NCBI GenBank assembly: GCA_022736555.1
Contig: DZCW01000004.1
Coordinates: 1-64,000 of the forward strand
Direction: 5' to 3'
Source: Candidatus Saccharimonas sp.
GTDB lineage: Bacteria > Patescibacteriota > Saccharimonadia > Saccharimonadales > Saccharimonadaceae
DNA: 64,000 nucleotides
Each line of letters starts with the position of its first letter. Position 1 is the first letter of the stretch. The notes below the pieces were generated by a model. That model made no database searches, had not been told where the DNA came from, and saw only the letters and a list, made by a program, of their open reading frames with translations. Made by a program: the position numbers and the translations under genes. This document shows, in pieces, positions 53,009 to 61,715 of this stretch.

Positions 53009-54529
53009 CTAACCCCTGAAACGATTATATTTTGATCTAACTAATTCATACAGTAAATGCATTGCATCTTCGTCTCTATGCGGTATATCTTGGCCCTTTA
53101 ATTCCTGTTCAATTTGACGAGCTAATAAATTCATATCTCTTCGTTTGTAGTTTGATGTTAATAATGGTTCATTATTGGTTTTTTGCAGTAATGGCATAAA
53201 GGCATAGATAAATATAGGTATTTTTGATGCAGTTTCTTTTGTGCTCACTTCGTCAGTAAAAGGAACGCTATTTTGAGTTTTAAGTTGATTTACTATGCTA
53301 TCATCTGTAGTAACTACAGAGGCGCTATTTTCCCAACTTATTAGACTGTTGAGCTCATTAACCCAACCTCTATCATTTCTATCTCTTATCCCTCGCCACC
53401 GCTCTCCAATAGATGTTAATAACTTTTGTCCACCTCTATTTTCAAAGATAGGGTATGGATAGTTTGAATTTGTTTGATTATTTTTATAAACACTGGACTG
53501 AAATAGAATAACCATACTACGTAAATAGCTCGACTTATCCTCGTTAAATACTATCTTAGAATCAGTAGCTTCGTTAGGTTGAATGTTATTAACTATATTC
53601 AGTGATTCATGAACTACTACTATATGAAGCAATAAATACCATATTAGATCTGATAATTTGATAGTCTCTATTTTATTGCCGACACCCCAATTTCTTACGA
53701 TATCGTTAGAGTCGAGTAGTTTGCTTAACGTATTACAAAATGTATTTTTTAGATCATTGATTTCATTATCGATGTATATTTCTGCATCTGTAAGTTTGCG
53801 TAAAAAAGTTGATGCGCTGGATTCGTCTAAGTTTAAGTCTTTTGCTATGGCTTTATTTATTATCTTCTTATATATGGGCAATAGTATGATTACATTTGGT
53901 AGAAGCCTAAGCTTTTCTACCATTCTAAGTACATCAACAATCTCATTCGGCCTTAATCTATCTAAATCATCTAATATGATAATTACGGTTGACTTATCTT
54001 TAAGTTTCTTGAATTTTGCAATTAAATTTTGTATATTAAGGGCGCCTCTATTACTGCTAAATTCTTTTGATATTGATACTGGTCCGAAATTTGCAGTTAT
54101 GCCAGTTCTCTCGCTATTAGGCGTAGATTCTAGTATAAATTGAGATATTTCATTATTGATATCGATTAAATTTTCATCTCTCATTCTTCTTGAGAGGTCG
54201 TTTAAAAAAGTCGATATTGACTCACTGACATTTCCAAAAGGCAGGAGGGATCTGTCGATAATAACAGGGTTAGTTATATTTACCTTAACCTCATTAATTA
54301 ATGCCCATGTAGCGGTACTTTTGCCAGCACCCCAAGCTCCATTTACGGTAATTACAAACCCGCGATTACAAATACCATCTTTTTGTGATCCTTTAATTAG
54401 ATTGTCTATTGTTGTCTTGAATCTATCTAATTCTTTCAACGTCTTCTCGTCGTCTATGTCCTTAAATGTTTTTTCTTTCAGCTGCTCTTGTGATTCGACA
54501 TCAAAAACATAAGTTGAAGAGTTTTCCAT
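53009..54529 (-). CDS. KAP-family P-loop NTPase
   Basis: A 506-aa protein. KAP signature: Walker A VNGAWGAGKSTATW (about residues 61-74) and Walker B with DDLDRLRP in VIIILDDLDRLRPNEIVDVLRMVEKL (about 175-200). No clear TM inserts. KAP NTPases often work at the membrane and several belong to phage-defence systems. The start ATG 54529 shares a base with the stop of the small membrane protein gene (TGATG), pointing to a two-protein unit. Confidence 0.87.
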   Translation of the reverse strand: MENSSTYVFDVESQEQLKEKTFKDIDDEKTLKELDRFKTTIDNLIKGSQKDGICNRGFVITVNGAWGAGKSTATWALINEVKVNITNPVIIDRSLLPFGNVSESISTFLNDLSRRMRDENLIDINNEISQFILESTPNSERTGITANFGPVSISKEFSSNRGALNIQNLIAKFKKLKDKSTVIIILDDLDRLRPNEIVDVLRMVEKLRLLPNVIILLPIYKKIINKAIAKDLNLDESSASTFLRKLTDAEIYIDNEINDLKNTFCNTLSKLLDSNDIVRNWGVGNKIETIKLSDLIWYLLLHIVVVHESLNIVNNIQPNEATDSKIVFNEDKSSYLRSMVILFQSSVYKNNQTNSNYPYPIFENRGGQKLLTSIGERWRGIRDRNDRGWVNELNSLISWENSASVVTTDDSIVNQLKTQNSVPFTDEVSTKETASKIPIFIYAFMPLLQKTNNEPLLTSNYKRRDMNLLARQIEQELKGQDIPHRDEDAMHLLYELVRSKYNRFRG

Positions 54530-54861
54530 CAAAAATTGAGCCCAATTAATATGAGAACAAATCCAATAATTGAAGCTATTGGGATAAACCTAAACTCTTT
54601 TATAATTAGATATTTTTGCTCTATAAATATCCAGATTAAACATAAGCCGTTTAGAGTTATGCCAGACAGGGCTATACCAAACCAATTATGTGGTGATATG
54701 GCTACAGAAATCCAGTCCCAGAAAGTTACAGTTTCGTTTATTTCTAAAAAACGCAGGCCGTCTTTATAGACGATTACAGCAATAAATACAAAAAGTAGCC
54801 AAAGAATAACCCAGGCGAATATTTTTCTTTCTTTAAGTATGTGGGATTTTATGTTATCCAT
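54529..54861 (-). CDS. Small membrane partner of the KAP NTPase
   Basis: A 110-aa protein with three predicted TM helices (about 14-33, 50-72 and 85-108) and no recognised family. Its stop overlaps the KAP start by one base. It would be the membrane module missing from this KAP protein. GGGAGA lies about 8 nt before the ATG, and a TATAGT box lies further upstream on the minus strand. Confidence 0.72.
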   Translation of the reverse strand: MDNIKSHILKERKIFAWVILWLLFVFIAVIVYKDGLRFLEINETVTFWDWISVAISPHNWFGIALSGITLNGLCLIWIFIEQKYLIIKEFRFIPIASIIGFVLILIGLNF

Positions 54862-54971
54862 AATATATTTCTCCCACCTTTTTAAATACTATAGCATATT
54901 ACCTATTGTTTTTTAAAGGGTATTAGACATAATTGAGCCTATTTATAAGCTACATAACACTAGTTTTATGT

Positions 54972-54977
54972 TATAAT
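54972..54977 (+). promoter_or_regulatory. -10 box of the small RNA candidate
   Basis: TATAAT, 6 nt before the first base (about 54984) of the closing helix of the structured region. No good -35 element is visible. Confidence 0.5.
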
Positions 54978-54983
54978 TACATA

Positions 54984-55113
54984 GTCTAGATTTAAACAAT
55001 TAAGTTATGTTGCCTTGCGGCTGCTTGCATTCAGAAATGGGCAGCCACAAATAATTCAGTAGAGTGCAAGCTTTATTGTTTAGGTCTAGACAGCCAGTGG
55101 CTGTCCTTTTTTT
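54984..55113 (+). ncRNA. Structured small RNA or leader with pseudoknot
   Basis: About 130 nt. The closing helix pairs 54984-55000 with 55075-55091 (17 bp including two G-U). Inside, hairpin GGCTGC 55019-55024 / GCAGCC 55041-55046 has a loop (55024-55032) that pairs with 55062-55070 (9 bp, one G-U), giving an H-type pseudoknot. An intrinsic terminator follows: GACAGCC 55089-55095 / GGCTGTC 55099-55105 then CT7. It shares 3 nt with the closing helix. It stands between the divergent KAP pair and the nuclease gene 26 bp downstream. It may be an independent RNA or a transcription-terminating leader of that gene; no known family recognised. Confidence 0.7.
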
Positions 55114-55139
55114 ATTCAGCCATTAGCAGAAAGAAGTTG

Positions 55140-56246
55140 ATGGCTATTATTATTTCAAAGAACAATCAAAACGCACGACGTATCGAAGAGGCTAAATTCA
55201 ACTTGGAAGATAATCTCCAAGAATACGTTATTAATAATCCTGAAATTATACCGATTTACGACATAGATTCTGATGCTCGTTTGTTTGTCGCCGCTCGTGA
55301 ATTTGCAACTAACAGTGGCCCGATTGATGCTATCGGATTTGATCAGAGTGGAAATATCTATGTTATTGAAACGAAACTATTTAAGAACGCTGATAAACGC
55401 ACTGTTGTCGCACAGGCGCTTGATTACGGCGCATCTATGTGGCGACACGCGACAAACTTTGACAGTTTTGTTGATCAACTTGATAAACATATGGGGAAGC
55501 AATTTAATACCTCGTTCAAAGATCAATACGAAAAATTCTTTAATATCGATAACTCAGCAATTAACCTATTAGCAATAAAAGATAACTTAGCCGAAGGTAA
55601 TATTAAATTTGTTATTTTGATGGATTCGCTAGACGAACGCCTAAAAGACCTTATTATTTATGTTAACCAAAATAGTAAATTTGATATCTATGCAGTTGAT
55701 TTTGAATATTATAAACATGATGAATTTGAAATAGTTATTCCAAAAATTTATGGAAGTGAAGTAAAGAAGACCATTCCAACAAAGACAACTTCGCGTAAGC
55801 AATGGAGTGAATCGGAATTCTTTAATGCCGTAGATAACGATCGAAGTCTAGTCAGTGAATTGCAGAAAGAAACTGTATATAAATTATGGAACTGGTCAAA
55901 ATCACAAAATGCTCAATTTAGCTGGGGAACTGCAAATATTTATGGAACATTCAGCCCGGTATTTCCTAATTTATTTAATCGTTCTTTTATGACCATCTCA
56001 ATTGATGGTTATATAAGAATAAATTACGGCCACCTAGACCAATATCCAGAATCGATGATTCTATTAAGAAATACACTGAAAAAGTATTTAGGAGACAGAT
56101 TGCCAAAAGTCACCGATATTTCAGACGAAGACTTAGTCCATAGTTTTCCAAGTATCACAGCTAAAGAAATGCCTGAACACGTCGATATCGTAATCTCGGC
56201 ATTAAATGAATTTATACAGGTATCGATGGGCAATTATGAAAACTAA
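55140..56246 (+). CDS. PD-(D/E)XK nuclease-like protein
   Basis: A 368-aa protein. The N-terminal domain (about 15-130) has the PD-(D/E)XK pattern as in NucS/DUF91-type proteins: LQEYVINNPEIIP, then REFATNSGPIDAIGFDQSGNIYVIETKLF (acidic residue, ID, ExK) and the following ADKRTVVAQALDYGA helix. The C-terminal half, from about 225, is a separate domain (WSESEFFNAVDND..., QFSWGTANIYGTFSP) that I do not recognise. ATG 55140 is preceded by GAAAGAAG. The next gene starts within its last codons. Confidence 0.8.
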   Translation: MAIIISKNNQNARRIEEAKFNLEDNLQEYVINNPEIIPIYDIDSDARLFVAAREFATNSGPIDAIGFDQSGNIYVIETKLFKNADKRTVVAQALDYGASMWRHATNFDSFVDQLDKHMGKQFNTSFKDQYEKFFNIDNSAINLLAIKDNLAEGNIKFVILMDSLDERLKDLIIYVNQNSKFDIYAVDFEYYKHDEFEIVIPKIYGSEVKKTIPTKTTSRKQWSESEFFNAVDNDRSLVSELQKETVYKLWNWSKSQNAQFSWGTANIYGTFSPVFPNLFNRSFMTISIDGYIRINYGHLDQYPESMILLRNTLKKYLGDRLPKVTDISDEDLVHSFPSITAKEMPEHVDIVISALNEFIQVSMGNYEN

Positions 56247-56889
56247 TATAAATAAAGTAGCTCTAAAAAGATTTTACGAAATACACAAAGATGAATATTT
56301 ACGTCGTAGATTGTCTGGTGATATAAAATTGTGGGATGAACAATACAAGTGGGATATATTGCCCGAACTAAATAAAAGATTGTCGATTTATGAAAAAATA
56401 ACTCGCGAGAATGTCGTAGACTTCATATCGATTATTAACAACAACTCCAATAAAAGTAATTTTGCTCACTGGATCGACATGGATGACCTTAAGATATTGG
56501 CGGAGCTACCATACGGAAATCAAATATTAGATATCGTGTGGCAGGCAAATTCTGAAGATGCGGAAGAGGCGATAGATACCGCTAATGACATTTCAAATTC
56601 ATTCAAACCGAATAAAAAGTTTAGTCCTTCAACGTGGGGGTATATCTTAGCCGCAAAAGACTGTAACAGATTTTCGATTTATCGTGAATCAATCCTAAAG
56701 CAGTTAATCGAAATAAACTTTGTTGATAGAAATGGTATAACTCAAGGCAAAAAATACCAACTGCTAAATGATTCTGCGTTATATCTTGGCTCTATTATGA
56801 ATGCAGAAAAGTTGGGCGGAATTAATAATGATCAAAATGCGCTCAACGGCCAAGATTTTCTTTGGATTACTTTATCTCAGTATAACTAA
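56236..56889 (+). CDS. Unknown protein paired with the nuclease-like gene
   Basis: A 217-aa soluble, mostly helical protein (MKTNINKVALKRFYEIHKDEYLRR...). No family recognised. The ATG at 56236 lies inside the end of the nuclease gene in another frame (11-nt overlap), which indicates coupled translation; a longer frame from 56206 is less likely. Its last four bases overlap the convergent recombinase gene. Confidence 0.68.
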   Translation: MKTNINKVALKRFYEIHKDEYLRRRLSGDIKLWDEQYKWDILPELNKRLSIYEKITRENVVDFISIINNNSNKSNFAHWIDMDDLKILAELPYGNQILDIVWQANSEDAEEAIDTANDISNSFKPNKKFSPSTWGYILAAKDCNRFSIYRESILKQLIEINFVDRNGITQGKKYQLLNDSALYLGSIMNAEKLGGINNDQNALNGQDFLWITLSQYN

Positions 56890-58154
56890 CCGAGTCGAAG
56901 TGCTCCGTTTTTGATTAGAACTTTATTTGTTATCCCGTTTGCAAAAGCTGTTTTTTCAACTTCATTTCCTTCGCGAAGTACGTATCTTGAATATTCAATA
57001 ATAGGTTTGTTTAATATTTGTTCAATCCCATATTGCTTAAATACGCTATTTGCAACTTTGTGGTGTCGTTCAATTTTACTTTGAAGCTTTGGGGTAACGT
57101 GTATTTTTCTTGGTTCTTTTTCGATTAATTCCAGCAGTAATTCGCAGAGAGTATCTTCATTCATATACCTTTCGCTACAGTTAGGATTAGTCTTTTTTGT
57201 GCAGTTGTAATATACGAATCTTTTATAACCACCAGTCTTTTTAATTATCTTAATCTTTTCCTGAGCTGTTATTTCAGCACCGCATCGACCACATTTTAGC
57301 AGCCCTCTGAACGCAAATTGTTTTGATCCCCATATGCCTTTGTTGACTCCTCGAGTTTGTTGAATTTCATCCCATAATTCTTTTGACACTAATGGTTTAT
57401 GGGCACCATCGTACCATGGATTACCTGCGCCTTCTGGGTATTGAAACCTTCCGTAATAAAAGGGGTTTATTAGCATAGCAAGGATGCTACTAACTGGAAC
57501 TGGCTTACCACTTCGTGTTGTAACTTTTTCTTTTTCGAGCCATGTTTTTAATTTTCGACCACTCCATCCTTGTGCTGCCTTGTGAAACATTTCGGTTATT
57601 ATCTCTGCTCTGTCGGGGTCTGGGATGATATCGGTTATACCTCCGAATGTTCTATTGATGTATCCAAGTGGGGCAGTGCCCGGTCGCCAACCCATTTCAC
57701 ACTTGGATCTAATTCCTCTTTTTACGTTAATACTTTTATTATCGTTTTCCAGTTTAGCTTGAGAACAGAGTATCATTAACAGGAATTTTTCATTCGGGCT
57801 GTTCGTAAAAGTTTGTGAATAGGTACGAATGTGCAGTAATCGATGTTGATCCATTAGATCTACGATTGAACCAAGGTCGCCTGCATTTCTGGATAATCGG
57901 TCGGGAGCCCATGTTAATATAGCGTTATATTTGCCAGACGCTAATTCGGATAACATTTCATTATATAAAGGTCGCTGGCCTGAATCTTTTGCGGAATGGC
58001 TTTCGTGTTTTTCGCATACGACATTCAATCCTTCAGAATCTGCCAATGATCGCATTTCTGATAATTGAGAGTCGATTGACATCGCTTGACGCTCGTCGCT
58101 TTCCGAGCTTTTTCTGGCATATAAACAATATGTAAGTTCTTTTATTTTTTCCAT
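56886..58154 (-). CDS. Large serine recombinase
   Basis: A 422-aa site-specific recombinase. The resolvase-type catalytic domain (1-150) has CLYARKSSESDERQAMSIDSQ (Ser16/Ser17 candidate nucleophile) and WAPDRLSRNAGDLGSIVDL. A recombinase domain follows (about 165-270, GTAPLGYIN...VSSILAMLINPFYYGRF). Then comes a zinc ribbon (about 298-330, LLKCGRCGAEIT...YYNCTKKTNPNC) and a short C-terminal helix, with only a brief coiled coil. ATG 58154 follows AGGTACCTTG-type sequence inside a 35-bp direct repeat. It probably mobilises the island. Confidence 0.9.
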   Translation of the reverse strand: MEKIKELTYCLYARKSSESDERQAMSIDSQLSEMRSLADSEGLNVVCEKHESHSAKDSGQRPLYNEMLSELASGKYNAILTWAPDRLSRNAGDLGSIVDLMDQHRLLHIRTYSQTFTNSPNEKFLLMILCSQAKLENDNKSINVKRGIRSKCEMGWRPGTAPLGYINRTFGGITDIIPDPDRAEIITEMFHKAAQGWSGRKLKTWLEKEKVTTRSGKPVPVSSILAMLINPFYYGRFQYPEGAGNPWYDGAHKPLVSKELWDEIQQTRGVNKGIWGSKQFAFRGLLKCGRCGAEITAQEKIKIIKKTGGYKRFVYYNCTKKTNPNCSERYMNEDTLCELLLELIEKEPRKIHVTPKLQSKIERHHKVANSVFKQYGIEQILNKPIIEYSRYVLREGNEVEKTAFANGITNKVLIKNGALRLG

Positions 58155-58162
58155 TGCAAGGT

Positions 58163-58197
58163 ACAAGGTACCGTATAACAGAGGTAAAGTCTAGCTA
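58163..58197. repeat. 35-bp direct repeat, left copy
   Basis: Starts ACAAGGTACCG and ends GTAAAGTCTAGCTA. It matches 59403-59437 with three mismatches. It lies 9 bp upstream of the recombinase start codon. Confidence 0.85.
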
Positions 58198-58204
58198 ATT
58201 GTGA

Positions 58205-58210
58205 TATAAT
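58205..58210 (+). promoter_or_regulatory. -10 box of the GIY-YIG gene
   Basis: TATAAT, 9 nt before ATG 58220. Confidence 0.5.
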
Positions 58211-58219
58211 GTCGTTAAT

Positions 58220-59047
58220 ATGCAAAACTCACCACGATTAATTCAAACCTATCTTCCATCCGGAACGCTCGAGGGGCCACGAATCATTGAACTAAGTGAT
58301 AGTTCTATAAAAGCCTTTGTTATTCCTCGTTTGCAGCTCACAAATATACGCAATCGTGCAGAGTTAACCCAACCAGCTTTGTATTTTTTGGTTAGCGGTG
58401 ATGAATCTTTGGGCTATATAGGTGAGAGCGAAAACTTTATTCATCGAATGCGAGATCACGATCAAAAGAAGGATTTTTAGGATGTAGTTATAGCGATTAT
58501 TTCGACTGCTAATAGCCTAGAAAAGGGTGATGTTAAGTATCTTGAATCACTAGCAGTCGAACGCGCGCAATCTGGCAGTATGAAGATCCAAAACAAAACA
58601 GCTCCAATTAAAAATAATGTTCATGAATTCAAACTTCATACCCTTAACAAAATTATTGATGATGCTCAGCTAATATTGACATCACTTGGTTATGATATAT
58701 TATCGCCATCTCAAAAAATGGAAGATCTTTGGTATTGTGTTTTCAAAAAGACAGCAGCCAAGGCGCAGTTTAGGGGTGATAAATTTGTACTACTTGAAGG
58801 GTCGGTTATTGATAAATCTAGCGCGCCAAATCTAAAAGTAAGTCAGCCACAAACTATCGCTGAAAGAGAAGATATTTTCAATAAATATGGAAAAGACCTT
58901 GGCGATACAGTTGAACTAACTGAAAGTGTTGCGTTTAAGAGCCCAAATCATGCAGGCAAGTTTGCGACTGGCGGTAGTGTTAATGCTTGGATTATATGGA
59001 AGAACAAAGACGGCCGGACTATGGATGAGGTTATGCGAAAATCTTAA
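58220..59047 (+). pseudogene. GIY-YIG nuclease family gene interrupted by one TAG
   Basis: The frame is open for 275 codons except for TAG at 58478-58480. Before it: ALYFLVSGDESLGYIGESENFIHRMRDHDQKKDF (GIY-YIG-type core). After it, in the same frame: DVVIAIISTANSLEKGDVKYLESLAVERA and a C-terminal domain (about 205-270) like DUF4357. Family members usually have Trp at the interrupted place (TGG to TAG). Either a recent nonsense mutation, or readthrough. The 58580-59047 part has its own ATG but only a partial domain. Confidence 0.82.
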
Positions 59048-59052
59048 TTGAT

Positions 59053-59379
59053 CTAGTTCTTTAGTCGATTAGTGATATATTTCAATACTTCGTTTTTTAT
59101 ATAAACATACGTCTCGGTATTTTTTCCACCAACATGCCATTCGCATATATTAATAAAATCTAATCCATCGTCGCCTAAATAGGATTTTCCATCTTTGTAG
59201 TTATAAATAGTTGCAATTCCGAATGGTGTTTTTATTATCCATTCAGCATCAATTTTGCAATCATCAATATTAGTTATTGGCCAACTGAATACCGATACTA
59301 AATCATTATAATTTGCCAGTAAATAGCCTTTGAAGCTCGTTCCTTCTCGGCTCTTTAGTATGTCTCTGTATTTCTTCAT
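59053..59379 (-). CDS. Small protein in the repeat-bounded cassette, unknown
   Basis: A 108-aa soluble protein (MKKYRDILKSREGTSFKG...). No family recognised. ATG 59379 is preceded by AAAGGA with about 7 nt spacing. It is convergent with the GIY-YIG gene and lies between the two 35-bp repeats. Confidence 0.6.
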   Translation of the reverse strand: MKKYRDILKSREGTSFKGYLLANYNDLVSVFSWPITNIDDCKIDAEWIIKTPFGIATIYNYKDGKSYLGDDGLDFINICEWHVGGKNTETYVYIKNEVLKYITNRLKN

Positions 59380-59402
59380 TTTATGTCCTTTCTTTTTATA
59401 CA

Positions 59403-59437
59403 ACAAGGTACCGCTTAACAGATGTAAAGTCTAGCTA
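59403..59437. repeat. 35-bp direct repeat, right copy
   Basis: Pair of 58163-58197. It includes the stop codon of the terminase-like gene (59431) and bounds a 1.24-kb cassette. Confidence 0.85.
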
Positions 59438-60033
59438 TCTTGGGCTTCTTGTTGACTTTTCTTTAGGCGATATTTTTGCATCTGTTCAGCTATTTTTTCC
59501 TTTGCATCGGGGAACACGCGATAGAATTCTTCGGCGTATACTCTTCCAAGAGACTCAATGTTGATTGGCTCATCTGGATCGTACATTTTGCCCGCAATTT
59601 TAGCTTCTTCTAATTCTCGTCGAATCGTTAATCTTTCGACAAGATTATCAATTATTTTTAATTCTTCACTATAGTACATACCGTCAACCCCGACTGGCAT
59701 ATACGTCGTGCGACCAACTCCACGCTTATCAAGATAATCAGCCTCGACTCGGTTCGAAGCATATTTTGGATTATTGTGGCGTAAATAAAACTCTATAGAT
59801 CTTGGAATTCCGTTGCGAGCGTTTTCTATTAGTCTTGATTCAATATAGTCATTCATTGTATCTTGGCCAATTTCTTGAGCGTCTCGCACGGCATCACGAA
59901 AAAAACTGTCGCTTTCCATCCAGCGGTACAATGTACTTCTGGCTATACCTGTCTTTTTGCAAGCACGTAAAAGGTTCGGATTCTCTTCAAGTAATTCGAG
60001 AACCTTTTTCTTGTTATTCTTGGATATCCTCAT
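59431..60033 (-). CDS. Terminase small subunit-like HTH protein
   Basis: A 200-aa protein. The N-terminal helix-turn-helix (LLEENPNLLRACKKTGIARSTLYRWMESDSFFRDAVRDAQE) followed by IESRLIENARNGIPRSIEFYLRHNNPKYA resembles phage terminase small subunits, which recognise packaging sites. No large terminase, portal or capsid gene is seen, so this may be a reused DNA-binding protein. It overlaps the ParB-methyltransferase gene by 20 nt. Confidence 0.7.
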   Translation of the reverse strand: MRISKNNKKKVLELLEENPNLLRACKKTGIARSTLYRWMESDSFFRDAVRDAQEIGQDTMNDYIESRLIENARNGIPRSIEFYLRHNNPKYASNRVEADYLDKRGVGRTTYMPVGVDGMYYSEELKIIDNLVERLTIRRELEEAKIAGKMYDPDEPINIESLGRVYAEEFYRVFPDAKEKIAEQMQKYRLKKSQQEAQDS

Positions 60034-61375
60034 TCGCGTTGCCTCGTGAGATTAACTTTCGTTTTAATCCAGTTTCGTTTTCCCATCGTTTCATAATGAC
60101 TTCGGCATAAGTTGGGACTTTTTCCATGATAAAACAGCGTCTTTTTAATTTTGTTGACGCAATCAATGTGCTGCCAGATCCGCCAAAAGGTTCGACAACC
60201 AGACTGTCGCGTCTCGTTAAAACCTTTATATATGGGATTAATATGTCGATTGGTTTAGTACCAAATATGATTCCTTGTCCGGAATGTTTTTCGTCGCTAG
60301 CATTAAAATCTATAAAGTCGGTTGGCATATATCTTTGGCCTTTTTCATAACCTTCCCATTGAGGCTTGCCAGATATCGCGAATAGGGCAGTTTCGTATAA
60401 TTCTTGTAAAGGCGACTCTTCTTCGTCTGTGTTATATTCGACGTCGCCCGATCCGCCGACCATAGCGATGTCATGTTTTGAAAAGAATTTGTATTTGGCC
60501 GAAAAACCTTGATGTCTATTTGGTAAATGCCAGACAATCATGTTTTTGATTTTCCAATGCTTTTCCATTTCACCCCAAATAACTCGTAGGTTTTTCCAGT
60601 TCTCATAACAAATAATAGAGAAGTCAGGGTTTGAGTTTTTTGCAATATTATTCATCCATAGTTCGGTGAAATTATCTGGTAAGCTGTCGGTTTCTAGGTA
60701 TACTCTATCTTGTCTTGCACCAAATCCCTTAACTGGTTTGCCACCGCGTTTTGCGTGTAGGTAGTCAAGAATATATGGTGGGTCTGTCATGCACATATCG
60801 GCTTTTTCACCGTTCATTAGTTTGTCAAAGTCAGCCTCAATCGTAGAATCGCCACACATCAGCTTTGATTCACCCAATAGATAAACATCGCCTTTTTGAA
60901 CGGCAATTGTTTTTATATCTAACTTTTTCAATTCTTTCTTTAGATCAAACGAATTCTTTTCGTCCATATCTTCGATGTCGAATATTTGATCAAGTTCTTC
61001 TGATTCGAACCCGATATCTGCGAGAAAATCTTCATCAAATTCTTTTAATAGTCCATAATCCCAATCACCACCTGATTTATTTAGACGTAAGTTTAATTCT
61101 TTTTCCTTTACTTCATCAAGTGATATATAGACAACTGGTACTTCGCTAAATCCCATATCTTTTAGGACTTTTAACCGCATATTGCCACCGATTACTATAT
61201 TTTGTCGTGGTCCGAAAGCATTCACGATAATCGGGTCGACGACTCCGAACTTTTCGATACTTTCACGTAGATGCGTTAATTGTTCCTCGCTCCATTTTCG
61301 AGGATTGTATTCACTTGATTTTAGTTCGTTTATGTTTAGCTGACGAACTTGCAACTTTCCGTTAATAGTGGCCAT
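60014..61375 (-). CDS. ParB-like nuclease domain fused to DNA methyltransferase
   Basis: A 453-aa fusion common in phages and mobile islands. The ParB/Srx domain (about 10-110) has LNINELKSSEYNPRKWSEEQLTHLRESIEKFGVVDPIIV and IVIGGNMRLKVLKDMG. The methyltransferase has DPPY in CMTDPPYIL (about 197) before the AdoMet motif VEPFGGSGSTLIA (about 393). This is the beta order of N6-adenine/N4-cytosine enzymes. AGAAAGGA lies ahead of ATG 61375 inside a hairpin loop. Confidence 0.9.
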   Translation of the reverse strand: MATINGKLQVRQLNINELKSSEYNPRKWSEEQLTHLRESIEKFGVVDPIIVNAFGPRQNIVIGGNMRLKVLKDMGFSEVPVVYISLDEVKEKELNLRLNKSGGDWDYGLLKEFDEDFLADIGFESEELDQIFDIEDMDEKNSFDLKKELKKLDIKTIAVQKGDVYLLGESKLMCGDSTIEADFDKLMNGEKADMCMTDPPYILDYLHAKRGGKPVKGFGARQDRVYLETDSLPDNFTELWMNNIAKNSNPDFSIICYENWKNLRVIWGEMEKHWKIKNMIVWHLPNRHQGFSAKYKFFSKHDIAMVGGSGDVEYNTDEEESPLQELYETALFAISGKPQWEGYEKGQRYMPTDFIDFNASDEKHSGQGIIFGTKPIDILIPYIKVLTRRDSLVVEPFGGSGSTLIASTKLKRRCFIMEKVPTYAEVIMKRWENETGLKRKLISRGNANEDIQE

Positions 61376-61376
61376 A

Positions 61377-61399
61377 GGGCACTATTCCTTTCTGTGCCC
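61377..61399 (-). promoter_or_regulatory. Hairpin around the methyltransferase ribosome binding site
   Basis: GGGCAC pairs with GTGCCC (6 bp) and presents AGAAAGGA in its loop, ending one base before the start codon. It may tune translation. Confidence 0.4.
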
Positions 61400-61715
61400 A
61401 TATAAAAAGCACGAATTAAGATTGATAAAAATGAACAACGAAAAATCCACACTGTGGTTAGTTAGGATTTTCGCCTCCTTTTTTACGCAATCTCAAGCCG
61501 TGCTTGTAGGTTTCGCGTTCATTAATTTTAGGTACACTTACTTTTTTGTAAGTAATTTAATTTTAGCATAGGCACATTGACGCGTCAACTATTTTGTTGC
61601 TTGGTATGTTTTTGTCAATATTGGTCAATGTTTGTATGAAATGAAACGTTTTAGTAGATTCTAGTCAATTCCGAACGTGAGTTATTTGGAAAATAAGAGT
61701 ATAATATTATGTAAT
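61400..61715. other. 316-bp divergent regulatory spacer
   Basis: No gene seen. It contains a hairpin ACTTAC/GTAAGT near 61537-61556, a perfect 12-bp palindrome TTGACGCGTCAA at 61577-61588 and a plus-strand TATAAT at 61700-61705, 10 nt before ATG 61716. The palindrome is a candidate operator between the methyltransferase and helicase genes. Confidence 0.5.

Noticed and set aside
59431-61375. A complete prophage
   Set aside because: Only a terminase-small-like protein and a ParB-methyltransferase suggest phage; no large terminase, portal, capsid or tail gene is present in the window.
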